A stretch of DNA of 64,000 nt from the NCBI GenBank assembly GCA_022559845.1, contig JAHNEJ010001346.1, forward strand, positions 124,001-188,000, in the 5' to 3' direction. Origin of the DNA: Amorphophallus konjac (Eukaryota > Streptophyta > Magnoliopsida > Alismatales > Araceae). Below are positions 21,939 through 33,200 of this stretch, piece by piece (the stretch's first letter is position 1; each line of letters opens with the position of its first letter). The notes beneath the pieces were generated by a model. The model was not told where the DNA came from, searched no databases, and saw only the letters and a program-made list of their open reading frames with translations. The position numbers and the translations under genes are program-made.

Positions 21939-23103
21939 GGGAGCGGGGGACTTCAAACGGTCAGCCCGTTCGAATCCCCCCCCCTTTCTCATCTTCCCTC
22001 TTTCCCTCTCTTTGGCGACCCAGCGAACGAGAGCCCCCCCCCTCCGTTCTCTTTCTTCTCCGGCGCCGAGCGTCCCCTCCGCCTCCGTCGTCGTCGTGGT
22101 GAGGGGGACACCGCGGGAGGCCCTGCTCCTCCCTCTCTCTTTTCTCCTTCCCTCTTCTTCTTCCTTTTCCTTTTTTTTTCTTCCTTCTTTCTCTGTGTTT
22201 TCTCTTCCTCGTCGGGGGTAGCGGGGCCCTGGGGCTCCTTTTCTTCTTCTTCCCCTTCCTTTTCCCTTACCGTCTCAGGCGTCGTGGGCAGCGCCGTGGG
22301 CGGCCGCCGGTGAATGGGCGTGAGGATGTACCGGGGAGGGCTCCTCCGAGCGTGTCGGGGAGACCACCCTGGGCGTGCCGGGGAACGGCCTTCGGAGCGT
22401 GCCGGGCGGCGTGGGCTCGAGTGTGCCGGCGGGGACGGCACCAAGTGTGCCGGTGAGCGGCTCGCGCGGACCGTGCCGGGGAAGGGCTCCCTGCAGGCGT
22501 GCCGGCGAAGCGATGCAGTGGAGGTGTACCGGGGAAGGCTGACCTTGAGGGTGTACCGGGTAGCATGGGGCACGAGTGTGCCGGGGGGGCGGTGAGCCCG
22601 AGTGTGCCGGTGAAGCGGCCAACGGGCGTGCCGGGGAAGCACCAAGGGCGTGCCGGGGAAGCCTCGAAGGGCTGTGCCGGCGAAGGGGGCCTTGGGGTGT
22701 GCCGGGGAAGCACCAAGGGCGTGCCGGGGAAGCCTCGAAGGGCTGTGCCGGCGAAGGGGGCCTTGGGGTGTGCCGGGGAAGCACCAAGGGCGTGCCGGGG
22801 AAGCCTCGAAGGGCTGTGCCGGCGATGGGGGCCTTGGGGTGATTTTTAGCTAAGGAAGATGACTCCTTCGACCGGCGGACTTCTGGTGTTGCCTCTCGGG
22901 GCCCACCATGCTTTGTTGGGGCCGTCACTCCTTGTGGACGCGCACCCGTGTTTTCCCTTACGCCTGTGGCCTAGGGGAAACTCTGCCGAAATTTCGTCAG
23001 AAATTGGCAATACTTTGTTCATTTGACTTGTAGTAAAGCTTCTTTGCAGTCCTTTTGCTTGTGATTTGTTCTGATCTTCTTATTTGCATATCTTTGCAGA
23101 CAA
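21939..23103 (+). other. 5' leader of the inner antisense gene
   Basis: Begins with C-rich sequence, then a block of GTGCCGG mini-repeats (22320-22852) that ends in three 71-bp units. From 22860 to 23099 it is again nearly identical to the outer copy and ends TATCTTTGCAG, a good splice acceptor four bases before the ATG. A 5' UTR intron is therefore likely, but the donor is not clear. Confidence 0.55.
22640..22852. repeat. 71-bp tandem repeat, three units
   Basis: Units start at about 22640, 22711 and 22782 and are almost identical; each contains GTGCCGGGGAAG twice and GTGCCGGCGAAGG once. The array is absent from the outer copy, so it arose recently in the inner lineage or was lost in the other. 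Confidence 0.85.
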
Positions 23104-26100
23104 ATGGCTGCCCCAAGTGGTTCCTCTGTTCCCGCTGCTGCTATCGGTGCCGACCTCATCCCGCGGGGTCCCGTGCCGGCGGTCACCTGGCTGAACGTAG
23201 AAGACCTGGACCGTGAACATGGGGAGATAGCTGCCTTGGCTGAGTCGTCGGGGTCCGACCGGGAGAGCATGGACTTCCAGAGGCTTGCCAGAGTTGACAA
23301 CGGCTTCACATTTGACCGGTCACCGGGGAGTACAGGAAGGACTTCCCGAAGGATAGGCACCTCGTTCGATTTCTGAAGCATTTGCGCTCTCGAGAGGGGC
23401 GAGATTATCGCGTCATAAAGGCGGCCGAGCGGGCGATCCTGCATGCCCGAGACAGTCTGCTGTACAGCGTCCCCAGGAGCATTCCGATGTATCTGGTGGG
23501 AGAAGCCCGGGAATGGAAGCCGGTCCTGGGGATCGAAGGGGTGCTGCCGGCTGAAGATAAATTGGTGCGAGCCCCTCAGTTCACGCCAGCAAGGTGGGAC
23601 ATGTCTGCGGGGAAGGTGCATGGCGAGTCGCCCCGATTTGGTTTATTCTTGGCTCCCCTGAAATGGGGTTATAGGGAGGAGCCGTTCATATTGGACTGTT
23701 TGGCCATCAGGTTCAAGTACGAACTATCACTGGGCTGGTTCGGGGAGCTGAAGCTTCAAGACGCCCACAGCTTCCGAGAAGGGGCGGTGGAGTTCACGGA
23801 ATATGTACTGTTCAACTACGCCCCGTTGCTGGTCCGAGTTGGCATCTATCACAGCGTGTACGCTTCCCGGTATGGTTATCCCATCTCCAAGGGTCTCTGT
23901 TGCGGTATGATAGAAGTATTTAGTGCGGAGACCAATACCTTCTACACGGCAGAGGGAGAGACTTCACTTGATTTGTGGAGCCTAAGCCAGCTGAGCGGCT
24001 TGCCCATTGACGGGGAGCCTTATGAAGAAGTATGCCTCCCGGACTTGATCAAAGACGAGACTAACGGGGACGGCTATTATTCTCTGGGGTATTCATACCG
24101 GTACCTGATGAAGGCGTACCGGGAGCTGTACCAGCTGTCGCACAAGGGGAAGCAGCCCGCCCGTGGGGATAGGAAACGGGTGCGTATGGCGGTATGGCTG
24201 GAATATTTCTATGATGGGCTGAAGCAGTATGAAGATTTTCCTTGCGTTGGCACCGCTGTTGCTCGCAAGAAACGTGCGAAGCCCAAGCATGATGTGAAGA
24301 TCCCCTCCAGGGGGCGTCGGAGCGGGGCCAATCCGATGGGGGTTGACCCACAAACTCACTGTGCCGCCTATCTGACGTACTGGCTGTGTTCATTTGCCAT
24401 GCCGTACGGGGACGAGACCGTGATCCGGCCAGATGCCATCTACCCGGCGTGCCAGATGGCGTGGGGTGTCAAACTTTCTCTGTGCCCGGCGGCGCTCTGT
24501 TTGATTTATAAGGCCCTGGGAGACATCAGCACGCACCAATTCCCGAGGCAGGCCCGGTACGTGTGCCCACTGCATTTCTTCAACGCGTGGGTTTGTTCAC
24601 TGTTTCCGGAGTTCGCCCCGCGAGTCCTTCAGGATTGGGGGCTGGTGCCGAGGATGCTGGAGTTCGCGAGTGCAGAGCCGGCTTCCACTTCCATGCGGAT
24701 GTATGATATTCGGGGCCGGTTGACCACGGTTCCCCGGGATGCAGCCGGTACCATTCATTTCTGGACACTGGCCGCACATTCAAGCCCCCTCGTGAATAAT
24801 AAGAGGGAATGCAAGGATGACCAGGTGGAGAGGTATGTCCACCCTATCAGCCAGGAAAACGTGGTGCGCCCGTTGCTGGAGCCCGAGCTGAGGGATTGGG
24901 CGCTGGCTATCCGCCCGAGCGTGTTGGTGTTCCGGAAGGGAGACAACGTACTGCTGGAGCCGTATTACCCCTTCCGATTCGGCCGCAACTTCGGGTATGA
25001 CCAGCATATCCCTACTTATCATGCGCAATTCGGCTTGCCTTCGCGGAACGTCCGGGGAAGTGCGGTCGCCGAGCACGCTAGAAGCTGGTGGGACTTCTTC
25101 CACCGGGCGGACTCTGCCTCCTTCAGGGTGCCAGCCCCGGGTCGCGTGCCCCGAGTGACCGAAGACTATATAAAGTGGTGGAATGCCCGGACGGCTTTCT
25201 ATCGGTTGCACAAGACCGACTGTTGGGATGGCGCCGAAAGGAGATTCCTTAGCCGGCAACCGGTGCCAGTACTTGACATTGAGCCAGATCATCTTCTTCG
25301 GCTCAAGAACAGGCAAGAGAAGGAGGTGGCGACATATATGATAGCTCGTCGGGAAGCCCGGGATAGGAGGCCGACGCCGAAAGTGGAGCTGCCCCCAGTG
25401 GCGAAGGACGGCTATCAGAAGACGCTGAGGGATCTGTGCCGGGTAGGGAGCGACCGTCTGGACCTCATCAATTATCCATTCCCCATAGAGGAAGAGGGGA
25501 CTCCCGCCAAGAGCTGGCGTCCGGAGAGAGACTTGGCCTGCCTGTATCGCACGTTCATGAGGCGGGAGGAGAGGAAGCCCGAGAATTACAAGGACACCAC
25601 GTGGCTATATATCCTCCTCCGGGTGAATGGGATGAAGATTGAAGATGTGACGGCCTCCATCCTGGGCAAGCGCCTGCACATCCCTTATTATTATGCTGAT
25701 GGGTGGGGCATGGACCACTTCAATCTTTTCTGTCACCTTTCTTCCAAGAAACATGCGGATCTGGCCAACCTCACGGACCGGTGTCAAACTATTGAGGACG
25801 TTTGTTGGCTAGTCCGGGAGGCGGCACGTCGGGACAAGGAGATATCCCTGAGCTACTGGCCGATCACGCTGCGGCTGTACACTGGCCCTCACGGTATTCA
25901 GTTCCCTCTTGCTCTTCGGTTTTGTCCCTCAGCGCTGCGGCTTTCGCGGTGAGTTAGGTACTAATGGTATATGCATGTTCGTTCTTTCCCCTCTTTTCTT
26001 TGCAGACCATCCCGACAGCACGCAGATGGCCACGTACCGGAACCTCCTCCGGCTGGTGAAGAAGCCTGCGTATTTTGAAGCCGCGCCGCTGGCCCCGACC

Positions 26101-28873
26101 ACGGCTCCTTTGCCTAAGGCTGCGAAGAGGCCCCGGGCTAAATCGCCTGTGAAGAAGGCGGTGGACGCCGCCAAGGCAGCTAAGCAGCGGGACACAAAGC
26201 GGAGGAAGACAGAATCGGCTAAGGCTCCGACGGCTGTCCCTCCGGTACCACTAGTCCCGTCTTTCGAGGAATTCGAAGCTGCCCGTCCCGAGCCAGGCCA
26301 ACCTGCCGGTCCGCGTCCCCGCTCTTTAGTGTGCCTTTTGAATCTCCCTCCTCCTTTTTATTTTGGAGTGGAGCCCTGACACCTGGGTACTTCTTTTGTT
26401 TCAGCTTCTATGGAAGAGCCCATGCCCACGCCTGACATGGGCGAAGTTGCGGTCCCGGCGGAGGCGACCCCGGCGGCGGCTCCAGCTCCCTTGCTGCAGG
26501 CAACGGGAAGGCCCCGGGCACAGTCGCCCGTTAAGAAGGCACTGGCTGCTGCCAAGATGGCCGGGCGAGAGACGGTAAAACGGCGGCGAACCGAGGCATC
26601 CCCGGCTCCGACGACAGCCCTGCCGATGGCCCCCGTCTTGTCCTTCGAAGAATTCGAAGCCACGCGGACCGAACCGAGCCACGAAGCTGGTGAGATTCAT
26701 CGGCCGCCCGTGTCGTCTGTGGTCGACCGGCCTCCCGAGTCGGCCTCGGCTTCGCGCATGGCGACGATGCGCTTCTACCTCACGGGCGAGGGTACGGTCG
26801 GGACTCCCGAGAAGGCGTTGCCTGTTGAGGAAGCCCGCGGGTCATCTCGTGTCGCAGGAACTGAAGGGGGTAAATATTTTCGACTATACGGTTAACTCCC
26901 TTTTTTGTGTCCTGGGGGCCAGTAGATTCAGCATGGCTTATCTTCCTTTGCATGACAGGCGTTGCCGCGGTGGCCACCGAGTCATTGGGGCCTGATCCCG
27001 ACCTCCCGACGACGTTGATATATGTGAGGAGGAAGAAGATCGGAGCGCGAGCCTCGCCTAGCCCGAGGGAGGACGTGCTGGGCAGAGACTCTGAGGTGGA
27101 AGCTCCTCTGCCGGTCCAGGCCGAGCCGACGGCGGTCGAGTCTCCGTCTGGGGAAGAGGTAGATTACAACTACTCTTCCGACGAACTAGCTCCTGACGAG
27201 GGCGTGTCCGGGGCATCGGAGCCGCCCGAGCCGGCCTTCGGGGCCCCCTTACTTGCTGGCTCCTCGAGCCTCGTGGGGAAGACCGCTGTGAGTGTGAGCT
27301 TGTTTGGGCCGGCTCTCCCTTTCCTTTTTTTTTGTGATTGACTGACGACCTTATCCCCCCCCTTTTTCTTTAGGATTTTCGAGAACCGGCCGAACTTGAG
27401 ATCACAGAGGAGGCTGCCCCGGCTGCGCTGATCGACCGCCCAACGGGAGCCGATGCCGTCATGGGCAAATTGGCTCTTTTACTCGACGCCCTTCGAGAGG
27501 AAATGCCCGCGGAGCCCTCCGGTACTACCAGAGCGGCGGGCGAGCCTCTGGAGGAGGGGGAGATCGCGCCTGAAGGTAGCATCATCCCAGCGGCCAAGGT
27601 GAGTATGCGGGCTCCACGGTCTCCCTTTTGCATGGTTTATTTTAGATGGCGAATAGCTGATTCCCATTCCCATGGTCAGGCGATGCCGATATCGGGGAAG
27701 GCGCCTGGTCGTATCCGGAAGGCAGTGGCCAAGCGAAGACCGAGCATTGGCCCGATAGCGGTGGAGGGGCCGGCTCCAGTCTTGGGCTTGGAGAGAGAGA
27801 GACTGGCTGCGCTCGTGGAAGCGGGACGTTTACCCCAGCTGGTGGTTCCGCTTCCGCCCTTCCCGAAACTCCCGGCTCAGATGGAGGACCCGCTCTTGCA
27901 GCAGATATTTGCGGGGCTCCGTGCGCATCTGGAGGGATCTCAGCCGCGAGCAAGGAGTTCATGGGTGACGGCTTCGGGCCTGGCCTTACTCGAAGCTCCT
28001 CCTCTAGCCGAGGTAACGGCCCCTGCACCCCTGCCCCTTGGAGGAGTGGCAGAGTCGGGCCAGACGGAGGCAGAGGGGGCAGGTGACCTCCGAACGATGG
28101 GGGCACCGGAGGCTTCGGCAATGGTCTTTTCCTTTCCCCAGGCAGTGGTCGGCCAAGGGTCTCTCGTCGAGCTGCACCGGCCGGGCGACTTGACCCTCGC
28201 CCTTCCTTCATCTTCAGTGGCGGCAGATACCGACCTGTGGGCAGAGGTGGACAGCACCGTGGAATTCACCCCTCCGGTCGTGCCCTCAGTTAGTCACACG
28301 TCCTCAGAAGCGCCAGTCCGTCAGATGCTGATCACTTTACGGACGATGCTTCTCGCCGATGCTTCTCTGTCGTATCGGGAGGTGCATACCATCGTGACGC
28401 AATTAACGGGGGCGCTGCAAGTGCTTGGCTGTCCGCTGGGGGAATGGTCACGGCGGGTCTTGCTATTATTGAAATATGTCAAGCGCCGCGAGTTCCTGGA
28501 GACCCAGGCTCCTGACGAACGCGCCGCCCTTGATGCTCAGGCAGACGAATATCTGCAGGCCCTAAAGGCCCGACGCGACAGTAGAGAACGCCACGGAAAG
28601 GCCCTAGAGGAAGGCGAAGGCAGCGTTCGTTCCTTCAAGAACCGGATCGAGAAGCTGGAGGGCTATCTTGCTGCGGCTAAACTTGGCCTCGCCGAGGCGG
28701 AAGGGGCGGTGGCAGAGGAGAGGGAAGCTCTTGCCGTTGCCGACGTTGAAATGGCGTCCGTCGAAGCGGAGCTCGCCCGTCTTGAGGGACTGAGGGGCCG
28801 ACTGCGCGATATGACGAACTTCCCTTGCGTCGGGATCCTCCCCCTCGAGGACATCTTCAGGGACATCGACTGA
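23104..28873 (+). pseudogene. Antisense plant-mobile-domain-like gene, inner copy, one frameshift
   Basis: Six exons: 23104-25893, 26006-26308, 26405-26869, 26959-27287, 27374-27598 and 27680-28873. Exons 2-6 have exactly the lengths of the outer copy; exon 1 is one base shorter. That missing base, in the run of G at about 23318, shifts the frame after residue 71 and stops at 23376. Downstream of it the frame is open again to the end of exon 1. The donor of intron 2 is also weaker here (GTCCGC against GTCAGT). The product would be the same family as the outer copy: a plant-mobile-domain-like core, basic linker and C-terminal coiled coil. The orientation is opposite to gag-pol. Translation of the full protein from this copy is not expected. 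Confidence 0.75.
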
Positions 28874-30255
28874 GCGTTGCATCCCTTAATTTCTCTTTCT
28901 TTTTTTTGAATGTAACACAGGGGTATGCCCCGCAGCACATGTAGTTTGATCCTCTTTTGAATAGAGTAAAGCATTTATGATTTCACGCGTTCCTGGTGTA
29001 TGCATTTATCCCGGAGGGAGCTTTCCCACCCCTCTTTCTCTTCCGTGCATATTGTTTTCTCCTTCCTCTTCCCTCGCTCTTGTATCTTTCCCCCCTTTTC
29101 GTGTAGGGGCCCATTGGCAGGGTATGAGTCTTTGCGGGGATTCACTTTGGAAGGACCAGGCAGGGACCCATGTCAGGGTACAGGAGAGTGCTCGCCTTCC
29201 CAGGGGGAGGACGAGGGGACCACTCCACCATACCGAACGGGCAACTCCCTGGTTTTGCCGCAATATTGGAAGCGCGTGCTGGTCTCGAGTGAGGGGTACT
29301 TGGCCAGAGACCCCTTTTGCCGTTCAGAGGTGGCGGATAGAAAGGTCCGTTTAGTCAGTGACTTAGGCGAGAGGTCTGATCCAAATGGGTGCTCGCCCCC
29401 CGGGGAGGATGGAGAGAAGAGTTCGTCTAGTCAATGACCCGGACGTGAGGTCTGAGCCAAAGGGGTACTCTCCGCCCGGGAAGGACGGAGAGAAGAGTTT
29501 GTCTAGTCAATGACCCGGACGTGAGGTCTGAGCCAAAGGGGTACTCTCCGCCCGGGAAGGACGGAGAGAAGAGTCTGTCTAGTCAATGACCCGGACGTGA
29601 GGTCCGAGCCAAAGGGGTACTCACCGCCCGGGAAGGACGGAGAGAAGAGTTTGTCTAGTCAATGACCCGGACGTGAGGCCCGAGCCAAAGGGGTACTCAC
29701 CGCCCGGGAAGGACGGAGAGAAGAGTTTGTCTAGTCAATGACCCGGGCGCGAGGTCCGCGCCAAAGGGGTACTCACCGCCCGGGAAGGACGGAGAGAAGA
29801 GTCTGTTTCTTTCTTTTTAAATCAATTTTGGTACCCCCGCTGATGCGGGGCGATGACTGGAAATGGGGGGCGTCCCCCTTTCTGGCTTCTCTTTTTTTTC
29901 TCTCTCCTTTTTTTTTCTCTTTTTTTTTCTTCTTTTTTTTTCTTCTCTTTTTTTTGCTTCTTCCTTCTTTCCCTTTCCATTTTTTTTGCTTCTTCTTTTT
30001 GTCTTTCTCTTTTTTTTTGCTTCTTCTTTCTTTCTCTTTCCATTTTTGCTTCTTCTTTTTTTTTGTCTTTCTTCTCTCTTCCTCTTTCCATTTTTTTGCT
30101 TCTTCTTTTTTTGTCTTTCTCTTTTTTTTTTTGGCTTCTTCTTTCTTTCTCTTTCTATTCCTTTCTTCCCTTTTTCGGGAACCCGGCTGGTGGCCAAATC
30201 ATTCGGACATTAATCACGCAAATCCGCCCCAAAAATGGGGCGAAGAGTAATATTA
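28874..30255. other. Convergent 3' spacer between the antisense gene and pol, inner copy
   Basis: The antisense gene and pol end towards each other here. The first 470 bp look like the 3' UTR of the antisense gene; no AATAAA is present, and AATAGAGTAAAG at 28960-28971 is a weak substitute. Then come the 76-bp array (29349-29804) and a T-rich tract of some 300 bases (about 29875-30175). Frames of poly-Phe/Leu or poly-Lys/Arg from that tract are not genes. Confidence 0.65.
29349..29804. repeat. 76-bp tandem array, six units
   Basis: Units start at 29349 (degenerate), 29425, 29501, 29577, 29653 and 29729, all exactly 76 bp. Each has GTCTAGTCAATGACCCGGAC, a GGGGTACTC block and GAAGGACGGAGAGAAGAG. 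The outer copy has only two units (54125-54276), so four were gained or lost since the copies split. Confidence 0.9.
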
Positions 30256-33200
30256 TTACCTGAATGGGGGCGCTGGGGCGTGGTACAGCCTCAAGTGCCT
30301 TCCATTAAGAGGCGGGAATTGAACCTCCCCGCGGTGGTTGACAATTACACAGGCTCCGCCTTCGTAGACTTTCTGGACTACGTAGGGTCCGAGCCAGTTC
30401 TCGTTTAGCTTACCTTTGGGGTTGGCCGCCATGAGATCTCTTCTCTTGACCATGACAAGGTCACCCTTCTTGAATTCGCGTTCCTTGACGAGCTTGTCGA
30501 AGGCGCGTGCAATCCGGGCCTGATAGACCTGGATATTCTGTTGGGCTTGAAGCTGCTTTCCTTCCAGACTGGAGAGTTCATCGAGCCTTCGCTCGGTGTT
30601 GGTCTGCCCTTCGGGCACAAGCCCACGCTGAATGGCGACCCTGAGGGACGGTATCTCCAGTTCGACGGGGATGATTGCTTCCGAGCCATATACAAGAGAG
30701 AAGGGCGAGCAGCCCGTTGGGGTCTTGTATACGGTTCGGTACACCCAAAGCGCTTCATACATTCTTTCTTCCCAGTCCCTTTTGTTAGAGCTAACAGTCT
30801 TGGCCAGGAGAGTGCAAAGTGTCTTATTGAAAGCTTCGGCCAGCCCATTGGCTTGTGGATTGTAAGGAGTCGATGTCCTCCAGTCAATTTTGTATTTTTC
30901 TGCTAGCCGGTAAACTTTCTGGTTGCGGAAGTGGCTGCCGTTGTCCGACACAATCCGGTCGGGCACGCCGAACCGGAATATAATGTTGCGGCGGACAAAC
31001 CTGACCACGATTTCTCCGGTGACCTCCCGTAAGGCGACAGCCTCTGCCCAGCGGGAGAAGTAGTCGGTCGCCGCCAGAATATATTTGCAGCCTGTGGAAG
31101 ATGCAGGAAAGGGGCCCACGACGTCCGTTCCCCATTGGGCGAACGGCCAACTGGGCACTGTTGGGTGTAGTGGTGCAGGAGGTCTTCTGGGAATGGTGGC
31201 ATGCTCCTGACATCTCTGACACGACTTAGCATACTCGCAACAGTCGTTGAACATTGCAGGCCAATAATAGCCAAGTTTCTTGATTTCAATCTTCATTTTC
31301 GGCCCCGCCTGGTGTGCGCCAGCTATGCCGGCATGGACCTCCTTCATAACCCTCCAAGCTTCTTCAATGGACAAGCATCGGAGGAGTAGCTTCCGTTTGG
31401 CATCGGCCACAATCCGGAATAATATTCCGCTTCGGAGCTCATAGGAGTCCTTGGTTCTGACCAGCTTGATCTTTTCTTCTCTTCGGTCGGGTAGTCGCTG
31501 GTGCCTGAACCACTGCATTAGGGGGTCCCTCCAGTCAGGCAGGCTGACGGCTTCTGCTGTAGCGACCTGTAGGTCCTCCTCTTCCGGCTCTTCTTCTATC
31601 ATGCTGGGCATCTGGCGTTGGTTTATTACTTGGATATGGAGATATCCATCTGGGGGCACCGCCAGTGAGCTTGCCAATTTTGCCAATGCGTCGGCTTGTG
31701 CGTTCTCCCCTCTGGCGACATGGCCTATCTCGAGGAGGTAGAACCGCTCCATGAGCCCTTTTGCTTTAGTGTGATACGGGAGCAGCTCAGGTTTTCGGAC
31801 ATCAAACTGCCCCTGGACTTGCTTGACGACCAGCAGCGAATCACCGAACACCTGGAGCATTTTGATCTCCATTTGGAGGGCGACCTGGAGGCCGATGATC
31901 AGGGCTTCATACTCTGCTTCATTATTGGTGCAGGGTTTGCTGATGCAGCAGGAAGTGTGCATCACCTCTCCGTCCGGCGACTTGAGGACGATGCCTGCTC
32001 CGGCTCGTACCTTGGTGCGCCCGGACGGGGTCGCTTCTGTCCTTGAGGCTCCATCAAAGTAAAGCTGCCAGATGGCTTGTTGTATTTGGTCTACCTCTAG
32101 TGTTTCATCTTCAGGTAGCTCGGTGGCCAACGGGGAGTCTTCGGGCACGGGATGTGCTGCGAAGAAATCCGCGACGGCTTGTCCCTTAACGGCCCTTTGC
32201 GGCACGTAGGTGATATCGAACTCCATGAGCAGCACGGCCCACTTGCCAAGGCGCCCCCTTGGGACGGGCTGAAGAAGGACGTGCTTAATGGGGTCGGCCC
32301 TGGATATCAAGCTGACTTCATGGGACAGCATATAGTGCCTCATCTTCTTGACTGCAAAGACCAGGGCAAGGCAGATCTTTTCGATCGGGGTGTACTTAGC
32401 TTCTGCACCCACCAATCTTCGACTGAGGTAGTAGAGAGCCTGCTCTTTTCCCTCATCATTGTTTTGGGCGAGCATTGCCCCCAGTGAGTATTCGGTGGCC
32501 GCTATGTAGAGAATAAGCGGTCTACCTTTGACAGGTGCCCCCAGGACAGGTGGGGTCTTCAGGTACTCCTTTAGCTGGTCGAACGCGTGCTGGCACTCGT
32601 GACCCCAGCTGAAGGGCGTATTCTTCATCATCAGTCTGTGGAAGGGTTGGCAGCGCCCTGACAGGTTGGAGATGAACCTGCGGATGTAAGCTAAACGCCC
32701 CTGCAGGGACCTCAGCTCTCCCAGACTCTTGGGAGGAGGCAGCTCCTGGATGGCCTTTATCTTCAAGGGGTCGATCTCGATCCCTCTGTGCCGGACAATA
32801 AAGCCGAGGAACTTTCCACTGGACACGCCAAAGGCGCACTTCATGGGATTCATTTTCAGCCCGTACAGACGGAGCCTTTGGAAGACGACCCTGAGGTCAT
32901 TCAGATGCTCATCCCTCTTTTTAGTCTTGACGACCAGGTCGTCGATGTAGCATTCGACCCTGCTGTATAGCAGCTCGTCGAGATCTTGGTCATCGCCCGC
33001 TGATATGTGGCACCAGCATTCTTGAGGCCGAAGGGCATCCTCTTGTAGTGAAATATCCCTTTAGGTGACCTAAAGGCGGTGTGAATCCGGTCGTGGTCGG
33101 CTATCCAGATTTGGTTATAGCCGGACGACCCATCCATAAAGGACAAGGCCTCGTGGCCAGTAGTTGCATCGATCATCACTTCGGTGATAGGCACCGGGAA

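Noticed and set aside
22499..22853. Frames with GVPGKHQGRAGEA-type peptide repeats in several frames.
   Set aside because: Three overlapping frames are open because of the 71-bp G-rich repeats; the array is missing in the outer copy.
24061..25316. - strand frames of 88-178 codons inside exon 1 of the antisense gene.
   Set aside because: They are shadows of a GC-rich coding strand, without motifs. The + strand frame shows the synonymous pattern.
29349..29804. CRISPR-like array.
   Set aside because: Units of 76 bp are repeated in full with no unique spacers, and the setting is a plant retrotransposon.
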